64,000 nucleotides of DNA from Acidithiobacillus marinus (GTDB lineage Bacteria > Pseudomonadota > Gammaproteobacteria > Acidithiobacillales > Acidithiobacillaceae), in the NCBI RefSeq assembly GCF_002847505.1, contig NZ_MXAV01000044.1, positions 113,773 to 177,772 of the forward strand, in the 5' to 3' direction. Below are positions 47,100 through 55,900 of the stretch, one piece after another; positions within the stretch are counted from its first letter, which is position 1, and each line of letters opens with the position of its first letter. Under the pieces are notes generated by a model, which saw nothing but the letters and a program-made list of their open reading frames with translations, had not been told where the DNA came from and ran no database searches. The translations under genes were made by a program, and so were the position numbers.

Positions 47100-48817
47100 T
47101 CGACCTGACGGCCGTTATCGACCCACGGGAAGCATTGGAAGCCGTCGCGGTTGCCTCTGCCGAATGGCCTAACCTCGAGCGGATCGGTTCAGACCTGCCG
47201 CCTGTCCCGCAGATGGATGTGGAGGCGCTGCTGCCCGCGCCCTTGGCCGGGTATGTCCTGGATGCCGCGCGTAGGAAGGTGGCACCGCCTGAGTTTGTGG
47301 CTGTCAGCTTGCTGGTTAGCCTGGGCGCTTTGATCGGGGCAAGGTGTGGAGTCAGGCCCAAGCTGCGGGACGACTGGATCGTGGTCGCGAACTTATGGGG
47401 CGCAGTGATCGCGCCACCGAGTAAAAAGAAATCGCCCTCTATGGCCGATGGTGTGAAGCCATTGAAGTGGCTTTCAGCAAACGCCCGCGCCAAACACGCC
47501 AAGGCGATGGAAGCCTACCGGGAAGAAGTTGAGCAGCATGACGTGATGATGGCCGCAGCAAAAAAAGCATTATCTAAAGCTGCCGACGCAGACGATGCCG
47601 AAAAGCTGCAAGCAGCCAAGGTCCGCATAGCGGCACTGAAAGAATCAAAGCCACAGCCGCCTGTCATGAAGCGATACACGACCAACGACGCCACCATCGA
47701 AAAGCTGGGCGACCTGCTGGTGGAGAATCCCCAAGGACTGCTGACCGAGAGGGACGAGCTTGCCGGGTTGCTGTTGTCTTTCGAGAAATCCGGGCACGAA
47801 TCAGATAGAGCTTTCTACCTGGAGGCATGGAACGGCACAGACGGGCACGAGGTTGACCGCATTGGTCGCGGTTCCCTGTATATCCCCAACCTGGCGTTAT
47901 CGGTTCTCGGCGGTATCCAACCCGAACGATTAGAGAAGTACCTGGACAGTGCCGCCAAGGACACAGGCAACGATGGATTACTGGCGCGTTTTCAGTTGAT
48001 AGTATGGCCCGACTCCATGAGGTTCGAGTGGAGGGATGCCGCGCCCGATAAGGTCTTGCGCGATGCCGTGTACAAGATATTCGAGACGCTGGACGACGAC
48101 GACTTTATCGGGGCCTGGGGCGCTGAACCTGCCGATCAATTCCGTAGAATCCCGTCATTTAAGTTGTCCAAAGAGGCCGCACAAGCCTTTATTGCATGGG
48201 ATACCAATCTACAAACCCGCGTCATGCCCTCTTGTGCCCCGGTATTACAGGAGCATTTCGGGAAGTATGAAAAACTGGTCGCCGGCCTTGCCTTAATTCT
48301 GGACATGGCCGAACGCGCAGACGTGAGTGGGATGATCGGGCCGGTCCGCGAAAAACCCATGTTGCGAGCAATAGCCTGGGCGGATTTTCTCGGTGAACAT
48401 GCCCGTCGCGTTTACCACCTATGGATGCACCCGGAGGTCAGAGCCGCGCAGAAGTTGAGCGATGCACTATTACAACGCAAGTTGCCCGATCCTTTCAGTA
48501 CCGCTGACATTCAGCGCAAGGGATGGGCGGGCCTAGGCTCACCGAAAGAGATTACCGCCGCCTTGGAGTTTCTGGAGTCAACCGGATGGGTGCGAGCAAC
48601 ACCAAAGCCGGAGACGCCGACCGCTGGGCGACCGTCCAAGACATACGCCGTCAATCCAAAAATTCACCGCGCAAACGCAAAACAGGAACCTATTAAACCT
48701 ACTAAACCCCCCAAGGATGAATTAAATAGGTTAAATAGTGTGTCATCTAGCGTTTGTGAAGATAATTTTTCAGATGACCCTGACGATGAAATTCTCGACT
48801 TCGGGGGTGATGAGTGA
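47096..48817 (+). CDS. DUF3987 helicase-like replication protein
   Basis: 573 residues. Residues about 60-130 contain PPEFVAVSLLVSLGALIGAR and NLWGAVIAPPSKKKSPSM, the P-loop-like segment of DUF3987. A long charged insertion follows (about 145-195). Then come LLTERDELAGLLLSFEKSGH and LALSVLGGIQPERLEKYLDS, the family core. DUF3987 proteins work as replicative helicases in elements that also encode a primase. A C-terminal winged-helix-like part and an acidic tail follow. Confidence 0.8.
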   Translation: MIDLTAVIDPREALEAVAVASAEWPNLERIGSDLPPVPQMDVEALLPAPLAGYVLDAARRKVAPPEFVAVSLLVSLGALIGARCGVRPKLRDDWIVVANLWGAVIAPPSKKKSPSMADGVKPLKWLSANARAKHAKAMEAYREEVEQHDVMMAAAKKALSKAADADDAEKLQAAKVRIAALKESKPQPPVMKRYTTNDATIEKLGDLLVENPQGLLTERDELAGLLLSFEKSGHESDRAFYLEAWNGTDGHEVDRIGRGSLYIPNLALSVLGGIQPERLEKYLDSAAKDTGNDGLLARFQLIVWPDSMRFEWRDAAPDKVLRDAVYKIFETLDDDDFIGAWGAEPADQFRRIPSFKLSKEAAQAFIAWDTNLQTRVMPSCAPVLQEHFGKYEKLVAGLALILDMAERADVSGMIGPVREKPMLRAIAWADFLGEHARRVYHLWMHPEVRAAQKLSDALLQRKLPDPFSTADIQRKGWAGLGSPKEITAALEFLESTGWVRATPKPETPTAGRPSKTYAVNPKIHRANAKQEPIKPTKPPKDELNRLNSVSSSVCEDNFSDDPDDEILDFGGDE

Positions 48818-49275
48818 AGCCCGCGCAGATCGTGGTGGATATTGTGGACGCTGGGGGTGCTGTCTGGGTTGAAGCCGGGCACCTGAAGGCAAAACGCATC
48901 CCCGCGCACCTGATCCCGCATATCCGCGAAAACAAGGCCAGTCTGCTGGCGCTGTTATCGCCACAGCCATTTGTGGCCCCGCTCCCGTCTGAGCAATGCG
49001 CTGATGACTACGCAATGGCTGAACGCTTGGCTATTCAGGCTGAGAGCATGGATTACACCACCGCACCCGCTCCGATGCAGCACAGCGCAGCAATGGCCCC
49101 GCAACGGGTGTCTTGTGGGCAATGCTGCCGCTTTCAACCTGGACCGCAGCCGCTATCCATTGGCGTCTGTTTAGCGACTAGTCACGGATTACCACCGGAA
49201 GGCGGATCAGGTTACAAGGCCGCTTATCCAATGGCTGTCAGATCGTGCCCTGAGTATGCGGGGGTGGCGTCATGA
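48814..49275 (+). CDS. Small protein with TubC-like docking segment
   Basis: 153 residues from GTG 48814, overlapping the previous stop. The N-terminus IVVDIVDAGGAVWVEAGHLK followed by HLIPHIRENKASLLALL resembles the TubC-type docking fold often annotated next to element primases. The C-terminal part has CGQCCRFQPG and a later C, a possible metal site. A bridging or accessory role in replication is inferred. Confidence 0.6.
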   Translation: MKPAQIVVDIVDAGGAVWVEAGHLKAKRIPAHLIPHIRENKASLLALLSPQPFVAPLPSEQCADDYAMAERLAIQAESMDYTTAPAPMQHSAAMAPQRVSCGQCCRFQPGPQPLSIGVCLATSHGLPPEGGSGYKAAYPMAVRSCPEYAGVAS

Positions 49276-49544
49276 TTACACGTCCGAGAATTACGCTTGC
49301 TTACGTCCGAGAGCTACGATCCGGCCGCCTATCCCGTAGGGTGTCCATTCTGGATAGGCTGGTTGATGAGCCAGCCCTACGCACCGAGCTGGTGGATGCT
49401 GCATTGCGAGCTGATCGGGGCAAGCGGCACACCGTGTTTACATGGAGAGGGCACACATGGCGTCTGGGATACACGAATTTCCGGGCCTTGGTATGGATCA
49501 AGTTCCGTGGCCGCTGGTGTCCTGCTGTTTGCAGGTGGCACTAG
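49272..49544 (+). CDS. Small basic protein of unknown function
   Basis: 90 residues (MITRPRITLAYVRELRSGRL). It is Arg rich (DAALRADRGKRHTVFTWRG) and ends with aromatic and basic residues. Overlaps of 4 bp upstream and a 2-bp gap downstream support a real gene in the operon. A longer frame (49297 onward) crosses this region but has no ribosome site of its own. Function unknown. Confidence 0.55.
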   Translation: MITRPRITLAYVRELRSGRLSRRVSILDRLVDEPALRTELVDAALRADRGKRHTVFTWRGHTWRLGYTNFRALVWIKFRGRWCPAVCRWH

Positions 49545-49546
49545 CC

Positions 49547-49735
49547 ATGACCCGGCATATCCGCACCCTGGAGAAACAATTCCCCGGTATCCAGATCAGC
49601 CGTACACGCGGAGGACATCTGGTCGCCACCGTAGGCACCAGCCGCATTTATATGGCCGCTACACCATCCGACCATCGAGCCATTCACAACATCGCCGCCA
49701 TGATCCGGCGAGCAGAAAGAGGATTGAACCCATGA
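49547..49735 (+). CDS. HicA-like small protein
   Basis: 62 residues from ATG 49547 (MTRHIRTLEKQFPGIQISRT). The RGGHLVATVGTSRIYMAATP segment followed by SDHRAIHNIAAMIRRAE resembles the double-stranded-RNA-binding fold of HicA-type proteins. No HicB partner lies beside it, so it is unlikely to be a classical toxin-antitoxin pair. It overlaps the SSB-like gene by 4 bp. Confidence 0.6.
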   Translation: MTRHIRTLEKQFPGIQISRTRGGHLVATVGTSRIYMAATPSDHRAIHNIAAMIRRAERGLNP

Positions 49736-50133
49736 CCATCATCGCAGCTTGCGTAATCACGTTGAAAAAAGCCCCGACCTACCGCCTGGCGAAAGATGGC
49801 ACGATGCCCGTCTGGTCAGCGTTTGGAGTCTCTGGTAACGATGCCATCCAGATCACAGCCTTCCGGGAATTGGCCGAGCAGATCAATTTCGGGATGCTTG
49901 GGGAAGGCGATGCAATAAGCGTTACCGGCACCCTCTCACTGAGCACCTGGGAGGATAAGGGCGGGGTAGAGCGTTCAGGATTGAAGTTGATTGCATCCAA
50001 GGCCGAGCCAGTCACACCACCGGCACCCAAGCGCAGGGCATCCAGTCCACGGCGCAGCAATGCCAGTGCGCCACCCACACCACCGACGGCTGCACACGAT
50101 GATTTTGACGACTATGGGAGGTTCCAGGCATGA
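49732..50133 (+). CDS. SSB-like OB-fold protein
   Basis: 133 residues from ATG 49732 (MTIIAACVITLKKAPTYRLA). The AVCSA-like VWSAFGVSGNDAIQITAFRE and EGDAISVTGTLSLSTWEDKG blocks have the spacing of an OB-fold, as in single-stranded DNA-binding proteins. The tail is Pro/Ser/Ala rich and ends acidic and aromatic (DDFDDYGRFQA), as SSB tails do. An AGAGG site precedes the start. It presumably coats DNA made by the element primase. Confidence 0.7.
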   Translation: MTIIAACVITLKKAPTYRLAKDGTMPVWSAFGVSGNDAIQITAFRELAEQINFGMLGEGDAISVTGTLSLSTWEDKGGVERSGLKLIASKAEPVTPPAPKRRASSPRRSNASAPPTPPTAAHDDFDDYGRFQA

Positions 50134-50789
50134 CCACGAAATCGAAACCAAAGGCACCAGCACCAGCAACCGACGTTGTTATCATTGAAGGCGACCCGGA
50201 CACCCCGGAGAAGGACGCCGCGAGAGCCGCAGCCCTACCCACAGTGCAAGCCGCGTTCACTATGGGAAAATACACATGGGCCGGGGTTAAGGCCGAGCCT
50301 GGCCCGCTAATCGCTGAATTGAGTTCACAGGCCCGTCGAGTCATAGGCGGCGACATGACGCGCATCGAGGGTATGCTGGTCAGCCAGATGCACACGCTGG
50401 ACGCCATGTTCAACAGCCTTGCCCGGCGAGCAATGGACACCGAAAACGCGGATCACGTCAAAATGTGGCTGACCGCATCGCTCAAGGCACAACGGCAATG
50501 CGTCCATGCTGCCGAGGCGCTGGCGACCCTCAAAAATCCCGCCGTGTTCGTGGGCAAGCAACAGATCAATCAGGCCACCGGACCCATGCAGATCAACAAT
50601 GGGACACCCGCGCCCGTCCCTGTAAAATCAGATCAGGACACCGAACTAAAGGGGATTACCCATGAGCATATCGAACGGCTGGACACCGGAGCGCCGAGCA
50701 AGGCAGGCCGAGATGATCCGGCAATGGCGACCGTGGGAACAGTCGACCGGACCAGTAACAGAAGTGGGAAAAGCCAAGGCCGCAGCTAA
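50130..50789 (+). CDS. Phage/plasmid-type protein of unknown function
   Basis: 219 residues starting in a 4-bp overlap with the SSB-like gene. The central helix (LVSQMHTLDAMFNSLARRAM) and NADHVKMWLTASLKAQRQCV, and the tail ERLDTGAPSKAGRDDPAMAT followed by VGTVDRT, are patterns seen in proteins of phages and plasmids whose role is not known. Its last 128 bp also encode the start of the next gene in another frame. Confidence 0.6.
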   Translation: MTTKSKPKAPAPATDVVIIEGDPDTPEKDAARAAALPTVQAAFTMGKYTWAGVKAEPGPLIAELSSQARRVIGGDMTRIEGMLVSQMHTLDAMFNSLARRAMDTENADHVKMWLTASLKAQRQCVHAAEALATLKNPAVFVGKQQINQATGPMQINNGTPAPVPVKSDQDTELKGITHEHIERLDTGAPSKAGRDDPAMATVGTVDRTSNRSGKSQGRS

Positions 50790-50901
50790 TGCCAAGAGCA
50801 GCGGAGTGCGTGCTGCCCGGCGAGAGGTGCGGGCAGTCATGGCGTTGATTCGTGAGTATGACCGGCAAGAACGCGAAATCAGGAAGCTGATAAGGCCGTA
50901 A
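50662..50901 (+). CDS. Small basic protein of phage/plasmid type, out-of-frame overlap with the previous gene
   Basis: 79 residues. GWTPERRARQAEMIRQWRPW followed by EQSTGPVTEVGKAKAAANAK is a recognisable pattern in small proteins of phages and plasmids. It begins with ATG 50662, with AAAGGGG about 10 bp upstream. The first 128 bp lie inside the end of the preceding gene in the +1 frame, and both reading frames look conserved in character. Function unknown. Confidence 0.7.
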   Translation: MSISNGWTPERRARQAEMIRQWRPWEQSTGPVTEVGKAKAAANAKSSGVRAARREVRAVMALIREYDRQEREIRKLIRP

Positions 50902-50957
50902 TCGTGACCGCATGGTGAGCGGCAATGGTCAGCACTGATAAGGCGTTGCGGCCCATC

Positions 50958-51000
50958 GTGAACGCATTGTGACCGCATTGTGACCGCATTGTGACCACCC
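50958..51000 (+). repeat. 11-bp iterons GTGACCGCATT
   Basis: Units at 50958 (GTGAACGCATT), 50969, 50980 and a partial at 50991, each 11 bp apart; a related GTGACCGCATG is at about 50903-50913. Located between the last gene and the right end. Candidate replication origin for the DUF3987/primase system, or binding sites for the HTH protein. Confidence 0.65.
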
Positions 51001-51031
51001 GCATGAATTACGCTCATGAGCGCGGCCTGTC

Positions 51032-51090
51032 CAAATCGAAACCAACCCCATGAATGACGTGTCTACGCTCAAATCGAATTAACCCCATGA
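51032..51090 (+). repeat. Imperfect direct repeat CAAATCGAA-AACCCCATGA
   Basis: CAAATCGAA and AACCCCATGA are separated by 3 bp at 51032-51053 and by 2 bp at 51070-51090. The two copies are 38 bp apart. Function unknown; they are part of the non-coding right end of the element together with the 11-bp iterons. Confidence 0.6.
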
Positions 51091-51134
51091 TTGGAGCACC
51101 GTCTGCCTGGATCACTGCTGGACGGAATAGGCCC

Positions 51135-51179
51135 GGCTAACCCGTTTTTCCTCCTGAGGTTAGCCCTGGGTTAGCCCGC
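51135..51179 (+). repeat. Right-end phased repeats GGTTAGCC
   Basis: GGTTAGCCC at 51158-51166 and 51169-51177, 11 bp apart, and an inverted GGCTAACCC at 51135-51143. They mirror the left-end set and probably bind the same protein. Confidence 0.7.
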
Positions 51180-51187
51180 AAAAATAA

Positions 51188-51215
51188 AGGCACCTAGCAA
51201 GTTGCGCTAAGTGCC

Positions 51216-51224
<9 letters not shown>
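51188..51224 (+). terminator. Terminator at the right end of the element
   Basis: AGGCACCTAGC and GCTAAGTGCCT form an 11-bp stem (one mismatch) around AAGTTGC, followed by GTTTTATTT. It ends the element operon before the tRNA. The right arm of the hairpin runs up to the att repeat. Confidence 0.8.
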
Positions 51225-51300
<76 letters not shown>

Positions 51301-51394
51301 AAGAACCAAGCATTATAAAGATTTATGTAGAGAAGGCAAGAGCTGAAAACTCTCTTGAATTCCAAGGGTCTTCCCATGCTGCCTTCCCGAAAAT

Positions 51395-51820
51395 TTAATG
51401 CATGACCTTTTGCCGCAGGCGGATAACGACCTCAACATTTTCAACTTCAGTTTCTGCAGGGATGTCCGGAAGCTTATTGATTTGCAGGGCACTGGCAGGA
51501 ATATCTTGCAATTCTCCAGTATCTACATGATAGAAGTGGTGGTGCATAGAAACATTGGGGTCATAAAAAACTTTACCAGGCTCGACAATAACCTCACGTA
51601 CCAGAGAATGATCGGCAAACAAACCCAGTGTATTATAAACAGTGGCTTTGGAAACCACTGGATAATCCGCATTGACACGTTGCATGATTTCTTCTGCCGA
51701 AAGATGGGCGCAAGACGAAAACAAAGCGTAACCAATTTCCACACGCTGGCTGGTGGGGTTCACACCCGCATCCCGCAGAATCTCTAAAACGCGCTGCTTA
51801 TTCCAATCCTGATGATCCAT
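51395..51820 (-). CDS. Fur-family transcriptional regulator (PerR/Irr-like)
   Basis: 141 residues from ATG 51820 (MDHQDWNKQRVLEILRDAGV). A frame 9 codons longer exists, but the shorter start keeps the A+T-rich repeats TATAATT at about 51835 and 51850 upstream, where an operator belongs. It has the Fur HTH (NPTSQRVEIGYALFSSCAHL and VVSKATVYNTLGLFADHSLV) and a metal site YDPNVSMHHHFYHVDTGELQ. The C-terminal CxxC zinc motifs of Fur and PerR are absent, and the HHH motif recalls Irr. It may control katG at 37331, but that is not shown. Confidence 0.85.
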   Translation of the reverse strand: MDHQDWNKQRVLEILRDAGVNPTSQRVEIGYALFSSCAHLSAEEIMQRVNADYPVVSKATVYNTLGLFADHSLVREVIVEPGKVFYDPNVSMHHHFYHVDTGELQDIPASALQINKLPDIPAETEVENVEVVIRLRQKVMH

Positions 51821-51866
51821 GAATGGCCTCACTATAATTCTAAACAAAGTATAATTGTACCGCTAA

Positions 51867-52979
51867 CTAATCCGCAGGGGAAGAGTTTGGATCTTTTTGA
51901 AAATGCGTAGCTGGCAGATAAGGCTTGATATCCACGGGTGGGGCTTGATCCGTCAGCGTAGATACGAGTATTTCTGCAGTTGCCGGAGCATTGGTGAGGC
52001 CATAGCGAAAGTGCCCGGCAGCTACATACAATCCTTTCCAGCCGGGAAGGGCGCCGATATAAGGCACGCTCTCCTGACTTCCGGGACGGAGCCCCGACCA
52101 TTGTCTGATAATATGGTCACTGGTCAGCTCAGGCAGGAAATCATGAGCAAAATCCCAGAGCGTCTCGCGTGCCTCAGCTGTAACCGATTTATCAAATTGT
52201 ACATTTTCACTGGTGCTACCCGCCAGAATCAGGCCGTCCTGTCGAGGAACCAGGTAATGCTGGTCACGCATGATCATGGAGTTGAGCATACCAGCTTGCC
52301 CTTGCAACAATAGCATTTGCCCCCTTACTGGATATATTTCCAGATGCAGCCTCGCACTTTCCAGCAACTTACCTGTCCAGGCACCCGCAGTGATGATGGC
52401 GTGGTTGGTTGGCCAGAACCCTCGCGTTGTTTCTAGTCCACAGAGTTGTCCATTATGAAACCGTCTAAATCCGGAAACTTCGGTATGTTCGATGATTTTA
52501 ACACCCAGTTGACGACAGCGAAGCAAGAGTGCAGATAAAAGTCGAGGATTTCGTACTTGAGCCACTTCTGGACACCAAAGTGAAGGATGCAAACCATCTT
52601 CCTTACCCATTAACTGCCAGTTCAGCTGCCAGCGCTGAGCCCAATTGATAATATCAGCGGGAATCGTTTCGCGCTTCCCCGCCATGATGCGGAGTCCTGA
52701 CAGATTCCACTGTGGATCGATGCCCGTCAGATTTTCTAATTCCCGGGCAAGCGCCTGATGCAGCGACATGCTGTAAAAACTTAGGCGCAGCAATTCCGGT
52801 GGATAATGCCAGGGATAGAGAGGGCTGAGAATACCGCCACCTGCCCATGAGGCCTCTTGAGCCGCTTGTCCCCGGTCCACAACGCAAACGTCAAAGCCGG
52901 CTTCAGCCAGCCGCATTGCAGCAATTAAGCCGATGACACCAGCACCGACCAGGATGACGCTTTCTCGCTTTTTTAGCAC
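51867..52979 (-). CDS. thiO: Glycine oxidase ThiO
   Basis: An FAD enzyme that oxidises glycine to the dehydroglycine used for the thiamine thiazole. The 370-residue product has the dinucleotide fold VILVGAGVIGLIAAMRLAEA (about 9-28), SWAGGGILSPLYPWHYP, TAGAWTGKLLES and the C-terminal QWSGLRPGSQESVPYIGALP followed by GLYVAAGHFRYGLTNAPATA. No other thiamine gene is adjacent. The closely related D-amino-acid oxidases are an alternative, but the WAGGGILSPL pattern favours ThiO. Confidence 0.88.
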   Translation of the reverse strand: MLKKRESVILVGAGVIGLIAAMRLAEAGFDVCVVDRGQAAQEASWAGGGILSPLYPWHYPPELLRLSFYSMSLHQALARELENLTGIDPQWNLSGLRIMAGKRETIPADIINWAQRWQLNWQLMGKEDGLHPSLWCPEVAQVRNPRLLSALLLRCRQLGVKIIEHTEVSGFRRFHNGQLCGLETTRGFWPTNHAIITAGAWTGKLLESARLHLEIYPVRGQMLLLQGQAGMLNSMIMRDQHYLVPRQDGLILAGSTSENVQFDKSVTAEARETLWDFAHDFLPELTSDHIIRQWSGLRPGSQESVPYIGALPGWKGLYVAAGHFRYGLTNAPATAEILVSTLTDQAPPVDIKPYLPATHFQKDPNSSPAD

Positions 52980-52997
52980 GTAGTATTTCCGTAACCT

Positions 52998-55900
52998 TTA
53001 AAAATCAATCCGATAAAATATATTGGCACCGTTTTGGGTACCACTTTCTGTTTGTAATTCAATATGTTTACTGACCCGATAACGCAGTCGAGCAACTGTG
53101 CCGTTACCCATTACTGATTGTCCGACACTGAGATATAAATCCGGCGTCAGATAATGCCCCAAGGTGACCATGGCTCCGGATATACCCTCCTGACCATTGG
53201 AAGTGACTCCCACATCAATTCCTGAATGGCTAAGGCTGTTTCCAAAAAGTGCTGCGCGGCTAGCGGAAAAGAGAGTACCTGCTGCCGCAGAGAGTAATTC
53301 ATCCTGATTACTCAAGCTGCTGGAAGGCGTACCGAGCACCAGATAAGACAAAATATCCGCTTGGGACATCGATGGGCTGGAATAGAGATTCACCTGCGGA
53401 GCTTGCAACGTGCCGGTAACCTGAACTCCAGCTTTTACAGGCGTATTATCGACCGCGAAACTATCTGAATTTTTGATGGTTCTGACTGCCAGGACATCCA
53501 GGTTGGCCTGACTTGCCTCGCCATGAAAATTAATGGAACCTCTCTCAAAATCCAGGCTATGTCCGTAAATATCATAATGTCCATCCACCATGCGCAAAAT
53601 TCCTCGCACAGTAGGACTATTGCCATTATCCATGACCACATCCAAACTTCCGACAAGATTGGCGCGTAATCCACTGATCAACACTTTGGCATCATTTCCC
53701 AGGGTGATCTTCAAATTTACCCCCAGAGCGGGACCTGCAGAACTCTTTTTGATATTTTTTACAAAAACTACGTCACTGGAGGGTTTTGGTCCATTAAAAT
53801 CGGTACCCAAAATACGTAACCGATTGGTATGAATAACTCCGCCAATATGTATTTTCTGTAATGTTCCGTTTATCTGTAAATCAGGGCTGACAGCCGCTTG
53901 TACCTGGGGAAGATTCAATGCAGTAAAGTCATGTCCATTCACTTGCAATGCAAAACGAGGTTCCGGTTGAAGATGAACAACGCCTTTCCCAGATATCTGA
54001 CCGGTTCCAGAACTGGCATGAAGTGCATTGATCTGCATCTCCTGACCATTGGCGATAATGCTGGCACCCACATGCTGTAAATCAAGACCTGCTTGTGGCA
54101 CGTATAAGCCCAGTCCATCTAACGCAGCAGTACCATGCCACTTGGGGTTCGCCCAAGTACCAGTGATATTTCCATCAATATTACCCTTACCCTGCGCCCG
54201 CATTTTCAGCGTGCCAAGGGGGAGGGCGGCAAAAAAGGGACCACCCAGTTCGGTTTTGAGTGTGGCATGAAGAGTGGCCTGGTTATCCCAGCGCCAAGGC
54301 AAGGCAAGGGTAACCGGGCTGAAAAGATGAAGCTGCGCTGATCCCCAGTTTGGGGGCAGCCTGAGATCAGCATTTACCGTCAGCTGCTGAGGGTCCCACT
54401 GTACGCGTCCGTTGAACTGCTGCACATTCACTGATTGATGAACGTCATTCGCGCGCCAATGTAATTGCGTCTTCGCAAAGTTCCAGTAACCATGGGCATG
54501 ACAGACACCATGACATTGAGCCTTGACCTGCGCATTCACATAACCTTTCAGGGACATCTCATCGGTATGGTCATGAAAATCCAGTGGCAGCGCAAATAAC
54601 TCCAGATTCAAATCTGCCAAATTGGCGGCAGGATTATATTGTCCCTGGGCACTGATTTTCGCACCATGGCTATCTTCAAAAAGCAGGGGACTGATTTCCA
54701 TGGCGCCTGATTTCCAGGATAGCATGGCGGGATTGAGCTGATGCCAATCTCCCAGTTGGGGACTCTGCAAATGGGTTTCATCCAAGAGCAGATTCCATGT
54801 CTCTGAAGAGTGCTTCAGCAAGGCTTTCACAGCCAAATGATTTTCCTTGGATTGTGCCTGAACTTCCATATGTAGAGCGGTCAGGGGTCCTTGAGCCTGG
54901 GCTTCGAGATTGATCTGATGCTTTTTGTAGTTGGCGCCTTGTATATTCAGATTGGCTTGCACTTGCTTTCCTGCCTGCAACGTAGCCTGGGTTTTGAGTT
55001 TATCCACCGTGATCCCGGAATAGCTAAGGTCCAGTGCATGGGCTTGTATATGTCCCAACCAGGTCTGCTGATTCTGCGCAACCCAGCCCTCTAGACTGGA
55101 TGAACCTCGGGCACCGGGTAATATGCCTTGCCAGCTGGTAACCTGGAAATTAAAAGATAAGCGATGCTGCAAGTTTCCAGAGGCCTTCAAGCGAATGCCC
55201 GATCCCTGAAAAACGGCGTCTCGTAAATCCCAGCGATTGCCAGAAAAACGCACATCGGCATTACCCTGCAGATTTTTTTTGTATATTTGACTGGGTAGCA
55301 GATCCAGTTGCAGCCCACCACTCATGATTTTTCCTGATTGTACGGCATTGACTGACAAATCGGCTGATAGATATCCTGGAATTTTTGGGGTAATATTCTT
55401 CATCGGTAAATCACGAAATCGTAATTTACCCTGAACTTTAATCTGTGGCTGCCAATCAATCAGAAATTGTGCAGGAAGCAGTTTTGCACCGAGAATTTTT
55501 CCATGATAATCATATATTAAGCCTCTTGAATTGCCGTTTATATTACCTTTAATATCACCAAATTTTGCGGCGCCTTGAACCGATAAAAAACCACGATAAC
55601 GTTGTGAATTACCCTGCAAGTGCACAGCAAAAGAGAGCGCTCCGGCGGGCAAAGATGGCGGTAAATTTTTAAACAGTAAATGCTCTAGATTTCCCGCGAT
55701 AGTAAAATTTCCGGACGTGCTTTCAGGAAGATCAATTTTCCAGTGTGCTTTTGCCACTCTCAGGAGTGACGGATTTTGAATGGTCATGGCATTAAAGGCA
55801 AGCTGATGGGCTTTGATCAGGGCTTGAAAGTTCAGCTTGGTCATCACATGGCCTTGATTCAGTGTCAGATGAACAGGCCCCCCTAAAGCATTTTTCCCTA

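Noticed and set aside
49297..50133. A 278-codon frame that joins the SSB-like protein to a long upstream part
   Set aside because: The upstream part is Arg/His/Pro-rich shadow sequence of the two preceding small genes. The SSB-like start at 49732 has its own ribosome site and an ATGA overlap.
54049..54341. Plus-strand frames antisense to tamB
   Set aside because: These are shadows of a long, clearly coding minus-strand gene.
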